NCBI RefSeq assembly: GCF_001684965.1
Contig: NZ_MAYG01000031.1
Location: forward strand, 1 to 64,000
Direction: 5' to 3'
Length of the DNA: 64,000 nt
Origin: Chryseobacterium arthrosphaerae
GTDB lineage: Bacteria > Bacteroidota > Bacteroidia > Flavobacteriales > Weeksellaceae
Part shown: positions 17,029 through 25,696 of the stretch, in pieces
How positions within the stretch are numbered: the first letter of the stretch is position 1
How the letters are laid out: every line of letters begins with the position of its first letter
The notes under the pieces: generated by a model
Told to the model about the DNA's origin: nothing
Database searches by the model: none
Seen by the model: the letters and a program-made list of their open reading frames with translations, nothing else
Translations under genes and position numbers: made by a program

Positions 17029-17070
17029 ATTGATAATTTTGGGTAGTGATTCACTCAAAATTATCAATAT
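17027..17070 (-). promoter_or_regulatory. Long inverted repeat over the TonB-receptor start codon
   Basis: Perfect 15-base arms (17027-17041 and 17056-17070), ATATTGATAATTTTG and its complement, flank a centre that contains AGTGA-T-TCACT. Two of the three start-codon bases (17026-17028 on the minus strand) are in the arm. In RNA it would form a stem that hides the start; as DNA it could bind a dimeric regulator. Confidence 0.6.
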
Positions 17071-17190
17071 TTATTTTTAAATCAATATTAAAATAGATTA
17101 TTTGTTATGAATGTCTTAATTTATTATTTAATTTTATAAATCAAAGTAAAATAATCGTTAATATTTGATAATTAACGAAAAATTTTAATT

Positions 17191-18348
17191 TCAAAAGCTG
17201 TTTATTATTCTGTTAATCCCTTCTTCCAGAATTTCCTGGGATGTGGAGAAGCAAATCCTGATATGGCCTTCGGCTCCTTTTCCAAACCATCTTTCCGAGC
17301 CGGGAACTATAGCAACTTTGCCTTGCTGAAGAACATGTTGGGCAAATTCATCACTTGACATTCCGTTTTTTATTTTTGGAAACAGGACAAAGGTTGCTTC
17401 CGGTAAACCTGGTTCAAGAACTTCAGAATTTTTTAAAAGATGAAACGCAAGATCCCGGTTCTGCTGAAGGTGAGATAAAAATTCTTTAAACCAAGGCCCG
17501 GCTTTTTCCAGTGCAACACTTCCTGCAATCTGTGATAAAGTAGAAACGCCTTCTATGGTAGAGTTGAAATTAGATTTTTCCGTAAAATCATCAAGGGCTT
17601 CCTGATCATTACACAAGACAGCTCCGATCCTCAAACCGGCAATCCCAAACGATTTTGAAAATCCGTATACCGTAAAGCTCTTTGTCCTGGCTTCTTCAGA
17701 TACAGAAGAATAGGTGTGAAAGTTCTTATGATCATAAACAATATCACTCCAGATCTCATCGCTCATTACCCACAGATGATGGGCAGAGGCAATTTCGGAA
17801 ATCCGTTTCAGCGTTTCCATTGAATAAACTTTTCCCAGAGGATTGTGCGGATTGCAAATGCTGATAAGCCTGGTTTTAGGACTGATTAAGGAAAGCATTT
17901 TTTCAAAATCAATTTCTCCGGTGCTGGTATCTACAGGGCAAAGCATTACTTTTCCTCCAACAGTTTCTACGGATTTTTTAAACAGAAAATCTACCGGATC
18001 CAGGATGATGGCTTCATCACCCGGTTGCAATACATAGGATGCAATCAGAAACATTCCCTGGGCAGCACTGTTAACGGCAAGGACATTTTCAGGAGAAAAG
18101 CTGCCGTTTTTCTGCCTGTTAAAATGTTCAGCTACACTTTTCTTAAATTCCGGAAGCCCCGAAAACGGGCCGTAACTCAGATAGCCGTCTTTAATATATT
18201 CAATGATTCCCTGTTCTATTTCGGGAGCGGTTCTGAAGTCCGGATCGGCGGCAGTAAGAGGGATAATCCCATCGTCAAGGGTAGCCCATCTTCCGTTGTA
18301 GGCCTTTCTTTTTAAAGCTTCAAAATTGATATCGTTATTGGTAAACAT
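17191..18348 (-). CDS. PatB/MalY-type aminotransferase (probable C-S lyase)
   Basis: A 385-residue fold-type I PLP enzyme of the PatB/MalY subgroup. ICNPHNPLGKVYS and MSDEIWSDIVYD (Asp and Tyr contacting PLP), then YGFSKSFGIAGLRIGA with the PLP lysine in SKS, and IRICFSTS with the carboxylate-binding Arg near the end. Members cleave cystathionine or cysteine conjugates, or act as aminotransferases. The N-terminal AADPDF replaces the usual MAD-DF motif. It starts 4 bases after the FAD monooxygenase stop, so the two are co-transcribed. The specific substrate is unknown. Confidence 0.88.
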   Translation of the reverse strand: MFTNNDINFEALKRKAYNGRWATLDDGIIPLTAADPDFRTAPEIEQGIIEYIKDGYLSYGPFSGLPEFKKSVAEHFNRQKNGSFSPENVLAVNSAAQGMFLIASYVLQPGDEAIILDPVDFLFKKSVETVGGKVMLCPVDTSTGEIDFEKMLSLISPKTRLISICNPHNPLGKVYSMETLKRISEIASAHHLWVMSDEIWSDIVYDHKNFHTYSSVSEEARTKSFTVYGFSKSFGIAGLRIGAVLCNDQEALDDFTEKSNFNSTIEGVSTLSQIAGSVALEKAGPWFKEFLSHLQQNRDLAFHLLKNSEVLEPGLPEATFVLFPKIKNGMSSDEFAQHVLQQGKVAIVPGSERWFGKGAEGHIRICFSTSQEILEEGINRIINSF

Positions 18349-18352
18349 TTTT

Positions 18353-19429
18353 TTATTTATAAGATATGGGTAAAATATTTTCTGAGTATTGACTGACAGG
18401 GAGCAGAAACTGGTTCAGTAAAGCCCTTCCGTTATTGATATGTATATCTATTTCAGGTCTTCTTTCTGATTCATATCTGTTGAAGGCTTTTACATGATTT
18501 TCTTCTTCAACTAAATATTTAGTCAGAGTATATGAATCCTTCAGTGCAGAGGTGACTCCCTGGCTTGTAAAAGGAATTAAAGGATGGGCTGCATCACCTA
18601 CGAATACGATGTTGTCCTTATAAAAAGGATTCAGTTCCTCCAGTTCATAAACGCACCATACATGGACATTTTTATAATCCGATTTTCTGATAACAGAGGG
18701 TATCAAAGGGAACCAGTTATCAAAAACTTCGAGCATGTAATTCTTTAAATGCTCAGCGGTATATTCATGGATCCTGTATTTTTCGTTGTCAAACTGGGAA
18801 TACCAGAGGATTGTATCTTCAGAAAGCTTGAGGATCCCAAAGGTAAGGCCTCCTTCCTCATGGTGAAATTTTATAAAGTCATTTTCAACGGAATCAGCAA
18901 TCTCTTTATTTTTTATAATATTGACAACTTCGTTTTCCCGTACCTGCCTCATTTTTTCTTCCTTAAACAGGCTTCTTCTGATGCGGCTTTTAGAACCATC
19001 AGAAATAATGGCAATATCTGCATCCATATAGCTTCCGTCCGATTTTTTCAGCTTTCCTTTTTCTGTATCACAAGGAGTAACTGTTTCTTCATAAGTGATT
19101 TTTTCAGGGGAAATATTCTGAACCAGAAGATTGATCAGCGAATGCCTTGAGATGGCAAATACATTGTGAAGGTCTTTTTCTGCAAGCCTGGTTCCTGTAT
19201 GGGAATACTGTATGTATTTTTTCAGGAAACGGCCCTGTTTAAAAAGCTGGGAACGGTCTATAATCTGTGTAAGGTATTCTATTCCTTCTTCGGGGATAAG
19301 AAAGCCGTGGCCTGCCAGATCTTCTTTCTTCCTTCTTTCATAAATATGATAATCAATCTTGTGCTTTTCTAAGTAGTTCGCCATGCTTAAGCCGGAAACA
19401 CCGGCGCCCACGACAGCAATTTTGTTCAT
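18353..19429 (-). CDS. FAD-dependent aromatic-type monooxygenase
   Basis: A 358-residue flavoprotein hydroxylase. The Rossmann motif GAGVSGLSMANYLEK (8-22) with a downstream acidic residue binds FAD. DADIAIISDGSKSRIR is the DG motif region, and FVGDAAHPLIPFTSQGVTSALKDSY is the GD motif that binds the FAD phosphates. This pattern fits single-component hydroxylases such as salicylate, kynurenine or TetX-like enzymes. It is coupled to a PatB-like gene and lies next to tryptophanase, so an indole- or tryptophan-derived substrate is a possibility but not shown. A -7 box lies at 19494-19501. Confidence 0.87.
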   Translation of the reverse strand: MNKIAVVGAGVSGLSMANYLEKHKIDYHIYERRKKEDLAGHGFLIPEEGIEYLTQIIDRSQLFKQGRFLKKYIQYSHTGTRLAEKDLHNVFAISRHSLINLLVQNISPEKITYEETVTPCDTEKGKLKKSDGSYMDADIAIISDGSKSRIRRSLFKEEKMRQVRENEVVNIIKNKEIADSVENDFIKFHHEEGGLTFGILKLSEDTILWYSQFDNEKYRIHEYTAEHLKNYMLEVFDNWFPLIPSVIRKSDYKNVHVWCVYELEELNPFYKDNIVFVGDAAHPLIPFTSQGVTSALKDSYTLTKYLVEEENHVKAFNRYESERRPEIDIHINNGRALLNQFLLPVSQYSENILPISYK

Positions 19430-19493
19430 TTTCGGAATAACGGATTTTTTCAGGTTAGTGTTTAAATGTTTTGAACCGGGTTGTTAGATCGTG

Positions 19494-19501
19494 CAAAATT
19501 A
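19494..19501 (-). promoter_or_regulatory. -7 box for the FAD monooxygenase-PatB operon
   Basis: TAATTTTG on the minus strand matches TAnnTTTG. It implies a leader of roughly 55-60 bases before the ATG at 19429. Confidence 0.5.
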
Positions 19502-19752
19502 AAGTAAAAACATTCAATATTTTTAAAAAATAAATTAATTTGATTCTGAATTTCTGAAAGATAAAATGAAAAGCATAAAATTTATTACATTTTAATACGC
19601 TGGCTTTCTGAGGAATTGGTGCTTTGGATAAAGTATAGAAAACCTTTTTTCTTATGGCCACAAATGCCTTTATAGAAGAAACTCATGCCTTCACAGCTAA
19701 AAACATTTTCTTTTTTTTAAACTCTAACAAATGATTGAGGTGCAGTCATAAA

Positions 19753-19776
19753 AAAACCGGAAAAGTTTCCGGTTTT
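19753..19776 (-). terminator. Terminator of tryptophanase gene
   Basis: AAAACCGGAAA pairs perfectly with TTTCCGGTTTT around a two-base centre, and the T run falls on the correct side for minus-strand transcription. It lies just beyond the tnaA stop (19781). Confidence 0.85.
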
Positions 19777-19780
19777 ATAT

Positions 19781-21157
19781 TTATGCTTTTTCAAGCTGTA
19801 CTGTAAAGTGTCGTAAGATTTCCGGTTCCCAGGTGATCCTGTATCCTTTTGCTATTTCCTCACGTCTTTCATACACATTTTTGATTGCAGCGGCAATATA
19901 ATCCATGTGATTGTTGGTATACGTTCTTCTCGGAATTGCCAGACGTACAAGCTCCAGTTTAGGATAGCGGTTTTCTCTGGTTGCAGGATCTCTGTCTGCC
20001 AGTAAAGTTCCTATTTCCACTGTTCTGATTCCTGCTTCCTTGTAAATCTCAAGGCCTAAGGTCTGTGCCGGATATTCTTCACGGGACACATTGGGAAGGA
20101 AATTTAAAGAATCAATGAAAACAGCATGTCCCCCGATGGGTTTCTGAACCGGAATTCCATATTCTATAAGCTTGTTTCCAAGATATTCAACCTGAGAAAT
20201 TCTGCTTTCCAGATAAGCAAATTCGGTAGCTTCATCAAGACCTACATCCAATGCTGCCATATCTCTTCCGGCCATTCCTCCATACGTAATAAATCCTTCG
20301 TAGATAATGGTAAAATTAGATGCCTTTCTGAAAACTTCCTCATTATTCAGCGCAATGAACCCGCCGATATTTACCAGACCGTCTTTCTTGGAACTCATTG
20401 TCATTCCGTCCCCGTATGAGAAAATCTCTTTACAGATTTCTTTGATGCTTCTGTTTTCCTGTCCTGCTTCTCTTTTTTTGATGAAGTAAGCGTTCTCTGC
20501 AAATCTTGCCGAGTCGAAGAATACCGGGATGCCGTATTGGTCGGAAAGTGCTTTTACGGCTTTCATGTTTTCTAATGATACAGGTTGTCCTCCTGAAGAG
20601 TTACAAGTAATGGTAATTAAACAGAAAGGAATGTTCTCTTTTGGGTGGCTTTTATAAACTTCCTCCAGCTTTTCCAGATTGATATTTCCTTTGAAAGGGT
20701 GAAGGTCGTTAATATCAAAGGCTTCATCTATCGTACAGTCGATTGCATGCGCTTTTCTGAATTCGATATGTCCCTTGGTGGTATCGAAGTGGGAGTTCCC
20801 CGGAACTACATCTCCTTCTTTCACCAATACCGAGAAAAGAACGTTTTCTGCAGCTCTTCCCTGGTGGGTTGGTAATAAATATCTGAATCCGGTAATTCTT
20901 TCAACCGTGTTCTGTAATTGTTCAAAAGAACGGGATCCGGCATAGCTTTCGTCTCCGGTCATCAGCGCAGCCCACTGTTTGTCAGACATCGCTCCGGTTC
21001 CGGAATCTGTCAGAAGGTCGATGTATACCTGAGAGGATTTCAGATTGAATAGGTTATAATTGGCTTCTTTCAGCCATTGCTCTCTCTCTTCTTTTGTAGA
21101 TTGGTAGATCTCTTCCACCATTTTAATGCGGAAAGGTTCTGCGTACGGTAAATTCAT
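19781..21157 (-). CDS. tnaA: Tryptophanase
   Basis: A 458-residue PLP beta-eliminating lyase that splits tryptophan into indole, pyruvate and ammonia. The PLP lysine is K257 in SSKKDG. Two positions separate it from tyrosine phenol-lyase: HFDTT at 123-127 carries the Asp found in tryptophanases where the tyrosine enzyme has Thr, and TVEIG at 379-383 has Ile where tyrosine phenol-lyase has its phenol-binding Arg. Indole production is a known trait of several Chryseobacterium species. No TnaC-like leader peptide was found upstream, but an 8-bp palindrome (21200-21218) lies before the gene. It is followed by its own terminator. Confidence 0.94.
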   Translation of the reverse strand: MNLPYAEPFRIKMVEEIYQSTKEEREQWLKEANYNLFNLKSSQVYIDLLTDSGTGAMSDKQWAALMTGDESYAGSRSFEQLQNTVERITGFRYLLPTHQGRAAENVLFSVLVKEGDVVPGNSHFDTTKGHIEFRKAHAIDCTIDEAFDINDLHPFKGNINLEKLEEVYKSHPKENIPFCLITITCNSSGGQPVSLENMKAVKALSDQYGIPVFFDSARFAENAYFIKKREAGQENRSIKEICKEIFSYGDGMTMSSKKDGLVNIGGFIALNNEEVFRKASNFTIIYEGFITYGGMAGRDMAALDVGLDEATEFAYLESRISQVEYLGNKLIEYGIPVQKPIGGHAVFIDSLNFLPNVSREEYPAQTLGLEIYKEAGIRTVEIGTLLADRDPATRENRYPKLELVRLAIPRRTYTNNHMDYIAAAIKNVYERREEIAKGYRITWEPEILRHFTVQLEKA

Positions 21158-21199
21158 GAGTTAAAATATGTTTTTTAAATTGTTTGTAAAGAAAATGGG

Positions 21200-21218
21200 T
21201 TTGAAAATAATTTTCAAA
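21200..21218. repeat. Palindrome between the DUF502 and tnaA genes
   Basis: TTTGAAAA-TAA-TTTTCAAA is a perfect 8-base inverted repeat in the 90-base gap. It has no T tract, so it could be an operator or 5' leader hairpin for tnaA or a weak 3' structure for the DUF502 gene. Confidence 0.4.
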
Positions 21219-21247
21219 TTCATCAATGTATATTAAAGGCGGAAAAA

Positions 21248-21865
21248 TTATTCCGGAGCCTTGAATATATTTTCATCAGAATGGAATCCGGCCACACCGC
21301 CGCTTACTGCAAACTTCATGGCAGAAGCTGCTGTCATTCCCACTACAGGTTTGATGTTTTTTTCTTCAGTAACAATTACCCATCCTGAAATAGCATAGGA
21401 ATGGGGAAGGTATACCGCTACGTAATTATGCTTGTCAACGTCTGACATTTCTTTCTGAGTTAAAAAACCGATTCTCCAGATCTCCGGATTTTCGTTGGTC
21501 TTTACCCATACAGGATCGTTGAATTTTTTCTTGTCGCCTACGAATGAAGACATGACATCTTTCGTAGGAGTGTAAATGTGTTTTACTCCTGGGGTTTTCT
21601 CCAGTAAACTGTCCATGGTGTCAAAGAAGAATCTTCCAACCACAAATTTATTTCCCAGATATCCTAAAATGGCAGTAAGCAGGATAATGGATACGAAAAC
21701 AAGCCCCGGAACCTGCTTGGCAAGAGACGGGATAAGATTGTCTATGGCGCTTACGATATACCAGATCACGAAAATGGTAAGTCCGATCGGCCCGATAATA
21801 ACCAGCCCCTGAAAAAAGTTTTTCAGGAACAGATTGGCAATACTTTCAAAGCTTGGTTTCTTCAA
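21248..21865 (-). CDS. DUF502 family membrane protein
   Basis: A 205-residue protein with two hydrophobic helices (about 15-38 and 52-72), the first containing FFQGLVIIGPIGLTIFVIWY, the hallmark of DUF502. It continues with a conserved soluble half including TPGVKHIYTPTKDVMSSFVGD and a Gly-rich end MTAASAMKFAVSGGVAG. The family is widespread and its biochemical role is not known. It begins 24 bases after the miaE stop and probably shares its transcript. Confidence 0.88.
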   Translation of the reverse strand: MKKPSFESIANLFLKNFFQGLVIIGPIGLTIFVIWYIVSAIDNLIPSLAKQVPGLVFVSIILLTAILGYLGNKFVVGRFFFDTMDSLLEKTPGVKHIYTPTKDVMSSFVGDKKKFNDPVWVKTNENPEIWRIGFLTQKEMSDVDKHNYVAVYLPHSYAISGWVIVTEEKNIKPVVGMTAASAMKFAVSGGVAGFHSDENIFKAPE

Positions 21866-21889
21866 TGTCTGTTATTTACTGTTTATATT

Positions 21890-22468
21890 TTAGCCGTGAA
21901 TGGTTTCTTTATTTCCGTAGGATTTGATGATGCCGGCTTCGTATTCCAGCCATTGTTCCCAGCGCTGGTTTACCTTTTCAGGATCTCCAAGCTGTCTGGC
22001 AAAACCTATGAATGTAGTATAATGATTAGCTTCTGAAATCATAAGTTCCCTGTAGAAAACTTTGAGTTCTTCATCTTTAATGTTTTCTGTAAGAACCTTA
22101 AACCTTTCACAGCTTCTGGCTTCAATCATCGCTGCAAAAAGCATTTTGTCTACGATGAGGTCTTCTCTGCTCCCCTGGATGATAAATTTTGCCAGCTCAT
22201 TTACATAATCATCTTTTCTGGCCCGTCCAAAAGCAAAGCCTCTCTTTTTGATAATCTCGTGAACCTGATTAAAATGATCAAGCTCTTCCTGTGCTATGGC
22301 CAGAAGCTCAGTGACAATTTCAGGGTATTCCGGAAGCATGGTAATCAGCCCGATGGCATTGGTCGCAGCTTTTTGCTCGCACCAGGCATGATCCGTTAAA
22401 ATTTCGCCGATGTTTCCTTCTGCAATATTTGCCCACCTTGGATCAGTGGGAAGTTTCAACTTAAACAT
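21890..22468 (-). CDS. miaE: tRNA 2-methylthio-N6-isopentenyladenosine hydroxylase
   Basis: A 192-residue non-haem di-iron enzyme that hydroxylates the isopentenyl group of ms2i6A37 in tRNA. The ferritin-like four-helix carboxylate motifs are visible: E41-type HAWCEQKA, AQEELDHFNQVHEI (E-x2-H), MIEARSCERF and MISEANHYTTF (E-x2-H). Length is typical for bacterial MiaE. The enzyme needs the product of MiaB, which is encoded at 47212 in this same window. It is upstream of the DUF502 gene in the same direction. Confidence 0.92.
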   Translation of the reverse strand: MFKLKLPTDPRWANIAEGNIGEILTDHAWCEQKAATNAIGLITMLPEYPEIVTELLAIAQEELDHFNQVHEIIKKRGFAFGRARKDDYVNELAKFIIQGSREDLIVDKMLFAAMIEARSCERFKVLTENIKDEELKVFYRELMISEANHYTTFIGFARQLGDPEKVNQRWEQWLEYEAGIIKSYGNKETIHG

Positions 22469-22542
22469 GTTGTAAATTTTTTGTAAATTTAAGCAAATTG
22501 CCGCAAGAAATGCGACTTTATTTCACTTTGGTCTCTAAAGTA

Positions 22543-23631
22543 TCAAGAAGCGGTCTTTCTTCTTAAGAATTCCAAAATGTTCCATCCTAAAGTATCAACC
22601 TTCTTCAGTCCGGTTGAAATCACAAAAGCCAGAAGAATATTAATAATATAAATGAGGATCATCAAAAGCCACCATGGCATGTTTTCCTTAAGCGGAACTA
22701 CGAGAAAATAAACTAAAGATGAGCTTATTCCCTGCGCAAAATAAAAGAAAATGGCATTTTTACCGATATACGTAATCAAGTTGTCCCGGGTAATTTTCAG
22801 TCTGTTGTAAAGCACAAATAATGTGACCAGCGAAAACTGGGCCCATATAATATAAGGAATCTGTGGCGGGAACTTATTTTTGTTGATCCTGTAAAATATT
22901 TCAGTCCCGTAATACCAGAACATCCATGCCAAAGTACCTGCAACAAGTGCATATAGTACCGGGATCATTTTGTTTGGAATCTTTTTTCCACGCATTTTGT
23001 GACCTGTTAAAAATACGGCAAGGTAAAATGCCATATACCCCACCTGCCCTGTCGGATAATACTCAGGAAAGAAGTAGAACAAAAGTGTTAAAGCCACGCA
23101 GAGCCCAATGAACCAATTGATATGTTTAGGGAAAAACTTTAAAATCAATACTCCGAAAACGGTGAGAATAAAATAAACCTTCAGATACCAGAAGCTTCCC
23201 ATGACGACCGGGAATGTGTCTGCATTGGTATATTGGTGAAGATACCAGTTTCCGAGGTTCTGCCATTGGGGATAGCCGGAAATACCGGTTGTGGCATATT
23301 TGGAACCAAATGTGGAATAAAAATTCTGAAGCCATTCTAAAGAAAAAAAGGTCAGTCCAAAGACTTTGAAAAAGTAGTCTGAAAAGAACAGAAACGTTAC
23401 AAAGATCATATAAGTGATCTGCAGCTTCAGCAACCTGTACAACGTTTTCTCAATGTTGGCTCCTGAGGTTATACCGCTGAGTGCATAGAAAAGAGCTACG
23501 TCAAAGACGAGAGAGAAAACTCTTACTTCTGCAGGAATATAGAACTGCCCGGACCAAAAAGCCGTATGGATAAATATGATCGATAATGTTGCCAGTCCTT
23601 TGGCAAAGTCGATGTAGAGATCTCTGTTCAT
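22543..23631 (-). CDS. Acyltransferase family membrane protein
   Basis: About 362 residues with ten or so membrane helices, of the acyltransferase-3 family that O-acylates sugars, lipids or polysaccharides. The N-terminus MNRDLYIDFAKGLATLSIIFIHTAFWSGQ has the family's early D-x-x-K-G and the helix with a His (IFIHT) used in catalysis. A longer frame starts at 23703, but a -7 box (23649-23656) lies within that extension, so the ATG at 23631 is chosen. It stands alone with no glycan genes around it, and the acceptor is unknown. Confidence 0.85.
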   Translation of the reverse strand: MNRDLYIDFAKGLATLSIIFIHTAFWSGQFYIPAEVRVFSLVFDVALFYALSGITSGANIEKTLYRLLKLQITYMIFVTFLFFSDYFFKVFGLTFFSLEWLQNFYSTFGSKYATTGISGYPQWQNLGNWYLHQYTNADTFPVVMGSFWYLKVYFILTVFGVLILKFFPKHINWFIGLCVALTLLFYFFPEYYPTGQVGYMAFYLAVFLTGHKMRGKKIPNKMIPVLYALVAGTLAWMFWYYGTEIFYRINKNKFPPQIPYIIWAQFSLVTLFVLYNRLKITRDNLITYIGKNAIFFYFAQGISSSLVYFLVVPLKENMPWWLLMILIYIINILLAFVISTGLKKVDTLGWNILEFLRRKTAS

Positions 23632-23648
23632 TCTTATAGGATATGGTT

Positions 23649-23656
23649 CAAAAGTA
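23649..23656 (-). promoter_or_regulatory. -7 box for the acyltransferase gene
   Basis: TACTTTTG on the minus strand. It puts the transcript start near 23643 and therefore favours the ATG at 23631. Confidence 0.5.
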
Positions 23657-23751
23657 CTTAAACTTCTGTTATCTTTCAAGTCATCATAAAAGAGGCGGAA
23701 CAAAATAGTCCGCCTCCTTTCTTAAAATATGCTAAAAATGAATGTTTACGT

Positions 23752-24639
23752 TTATTTAAGCTGCTTAAATTCTTCTGCAGAAATTTCTCCGGACTGAATT
23801 TTTCTCAATTCGTCAATATATTGGCTCATGTAAGCATCAATCTCCGGATTTACAGTGTTCTTAGCCATTTTGTAAGTTCCGTTCAGAACTCCCTGATAAT
23901 AATAGAAGAAATTATAATCAAAATTAGCGGCATTAAGATCATACTGTCCTAAAAGGAAGCCCAGACGGACTGCAGATCTTCTTTGGGCAGGTGTTCCGTG
24001 GTGATTAGGGCTTGAAGTCTGGTAATCTCCGATGCTTTGTGCAAACTCGTAGGCGGCAGCGATCTCTGAGAAATTGGTTTTGTTATAACCGTTAGGTCTT
24101 CTCAGGTAATATCCTGCAAATCCGTCTGCTTCAAGCTCATTTGGCCTTGCTGTGCTTTCACTTACTGAAGGAAGCCCGAAGATATACTGCAGCTGATGCC
24201 CGTATTCGTGAGCCAGGATCATGGCATTGACAATATCTCCTCCTTTTGCTTTTGCATCGTAATAGATAGCATACCCGTAATAGATTTTTCCTGTAGAATA
24301 GGAAATGGCATTGTAGGTAGCGTTAAAATTGGAAGGATCATTTACAAATCGAAGCGTAGGATTGCTTCTTCCCCACAGGCCGGCAATTTTAGTCATTTGG
24401 GAATTCATAAAATTGGTGTCTGTAGAATTCTGAAGTCCGGTTAATAGTACTGAATTGCTACTCCAGTTATTGTCTACATAATAGCAGATTTTTTCAAGGT
24501 CTCCGGGTTGTTCAGGTTTTGCGTTAAGCGTTTCCTGTTGAGGCTGAACGGTTTCGTTCATAGAGTCATCACTACATGCTGTTAATGAACTTACAGCGAT
24601 GGCGCCTGCTAAAAAGCAGAGATTAAAGTTTCTTTTCAT
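23752..24639 (-). CDS. Zinc metallopeptidase lipoprotein
   Basis: A 295-residue exported protein. A lipoprotein signal ends LTAC (Cys22), and the linker is Gln/Pro-rich. The catalytic motif is AHEYGHQLQYIFG with H144-E145-x2-H148, and ELEADGFAGYYL supplies a likely third zinc ligand about 25-30 residues later. This arrangement fits the neutral zinc metallopeptidase (YpfJ-like) group. It would act at the cell surface or in the periplasm; the target is unknown. It is monocistronic, with rplU divergent on the other side of a 185-base spacer. Confidence 0.85.
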   Translation of the reverse strand: MKRNFNLCFLAGAIAVSSLTACSDDSMNETVQPQQETLNAKPEQPGDLEKICYYVDNNWSSNSVLLTGLQNSTDTNFMNSQMTKIAGLWGRSNPTLRFVNDPSNFNATYNAISYSTGKIYYGYAIYYDAKAKGGDIVNAMILAHEYGHQLQYIFGLPSVSESTARPNELEADGFAGYYLRRPNGYNKTNFSEIAAAYEFAQSIGDYQTSSPNHHGTPAQRRSAVRLGFLLGQYDLNAANFDYNFFYYYQGVLNGTYKMAKNTVNPEIDAYMSQYIDELRKIQSGEISAEEFKQLK

Positions 24640-24786
24640 ATATTAAATTCAATTTGGTAAAACGAAGGTATGAAATAATCTCATAAGTGTGAATACATTA
24701 TTTAAAAAAATTATTCAAAACATAGTGAATATGTTTTGCATGAAAAAAACATTGCTTTGATTGTAAGCTATTTAGATTTTTATTTG

Positions 24787-24794
24787 TATATTTG
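24787..24794 (+). promoter_or_regulatory. -7 box for rplU-rpmA
   Basis: TATATTTG, a perfect match to TAnnTTTG, lies 30 bases before the rplU ATG, with a TTG about 23 bases further upstream. Confidence 0.65.
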
Positions 24795-24824
24795 CACCTC
24801 GAAATAACTAAAAATTTATAAACA

Positions 24825-25403
24825 ATGTTTGCAATTGTAGAAATAGCAGGGCTTCAATACAAAGTTGAGCAAGACCAGAAGTTGTTTGTAAACCGTTTAA
24901 AAGGAGATAAAGGAGGAAAAGTTTCTTTCGATAAAGTTCTTCTTACTGTAAACGGTGCAATCACTGTAGGCGCCCCAGCTGTAAACGGAATCACTGTAGA
25001 AGCAGAGATCCTTGACCACGTTAAAGCTGATAAAGTAATCGTTTTCAAAAAGAAAAGAAGAAAAGGTTACAAAGTGAAAAACGGTCACAGACAATCTTTA
25101 ACTCAAATCGTAATCACTGGTATTACAGGTTTTGAAGGTGGAGCTAAAAAAGCTGCTGCTAAAAAAGAAACTGTGAAAGGTGAAGTTCTTTCTGACAACG
25201 CAACTGTTAACTTTAGTGAAGATCACGAGCTGAACTATCACTTAAAGAAAAACAACTTGTCTCAGTCTAAAGAGAACAGAGAAACTTTAATTACTTTAGG
25301 TAAAGCAGTTAAAGTTGAATTAGAAAAGAATATTCTTACTCATGAAGAAGTAGATGCTGCTATCATTAAGAATATCGATCAATTTAAAGCACTTAATAAA
25401 TAA
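24825..25403 (+). CDS. rplU: 50S ribosomal protein L21 with C-terminal extension
   Basis: A 192-residue protein. The first ~103 residues are a complete L21 (MFAIVEIAGLQYKVEQDQKL ... VIVFKKKRRKGYKVKNGHRQ, then LTQIVITGI). The rest, about 85 residues, is an Ala/Lys-rich hinge (KKAAAKKETVKG) and a helical, charged domain ending NIDQFKALNK. Usual bacterial L21 is about 103 residues, so the tail nearly doubles it. Similar long L21 forms occur in flavobacteria as far as I recall. It is 12 bases ahead of rpmA, the classic pair. The extension's role is not known. Confidence 0.95.
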   Translation: MFAIVEIAGLQYKVEQDQKLFVNRLKGDKGGKVSFDKVLLTVNGAITVGAPAVNGITVEAEILDHVKADKVIVFKKKRRKGYKVKNGHRQSLTQIVITGITGFEGGAKKAAAKKETVKGEVLSDNATVNFSEDHELNYHLKKNNLSQSKENRETLITLGKAVKVELEKNILTHEEVDAAIIKNIDQFKALNK

Positions 25404-25415
25404 TCCAGTAATAAA

Positions 25416-25673
25416 ATGGCACACAAGAAAGGAGTCGGTAGTTCCAAGAACGGTAGAGAGTCTCACTCTAAAAGATTAGGTGTGAAGATTTTCGGAGGAC
25501 AAGCAGCTATTGCCGGAAATATTATTGTTAGACAAAGAGGTACTCAACACCACCCAGGTGATAACGTGGGAATCGGTAAAGACCACACTTTGTTTGCATT
25601 AGTAGATGGTAAAGTAGTTTTCAGAAAGAAAGCAAACAACAGATCTTTCGTATCTGTAGAACCAAACGCATAA
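25416..25673 (+). CDS. rpmA: 50S ribosomal protein L27
   Basis: An 85-residue L27. [20 protein letters not shown] at the N-terminus reaches the peptidyl-transferase centre in known ribosomes, followed by [22 protein letters not shown]. The N-terminus starts directly with MAHKKG, so there is no cleaved N-terminal extension of the Firmicutes type. It ends the rplU-rpmA operon at a strong terminator. Confidence 0.97.
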   Translation: MAHKKGVGSSKNGRESHSKRLGVKIFGGQAAIAGNIIVRQRGTQHHPGDNVGIGKDHTLFALVDGKVVFRKKANNRSFVSVEPNA

Positions 25674-25696
25674 TATTTAAGCGTTTTATAAAAATT

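Larger units (their letters stand above)
19430..19780. other. Spacer between the FAD monooxygenase and tryptophanase genes
   Basis: No credible gene. It contains the -7 box of the monooxygenase operon and the tryptophanase terminator. A 68-codon minus-strand open frame of unusual composition covers the promoter and is rejected. Confidence 0.6.

Noticed and set aside
19455..19661. 68-codon minus-strand open frame before the FAD monooxygenase
   Set aside because: It covers the likely promoter and has AT-driven composition (Phe/Lys/Ile rich) with no recognisable motif.
19781..21157. Tyrosine phenol-lyase
   Set aside because: The phenol-binding Arg is replaced by Ile382 and the diagnostic Thr by Asp125, both as in tryptophanases.
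23632..23703. N-terminal extension of the acyltransferase
   Set aside because: It contains a -7 box, and the family start MNRDLYIDFAKG lies downstream.
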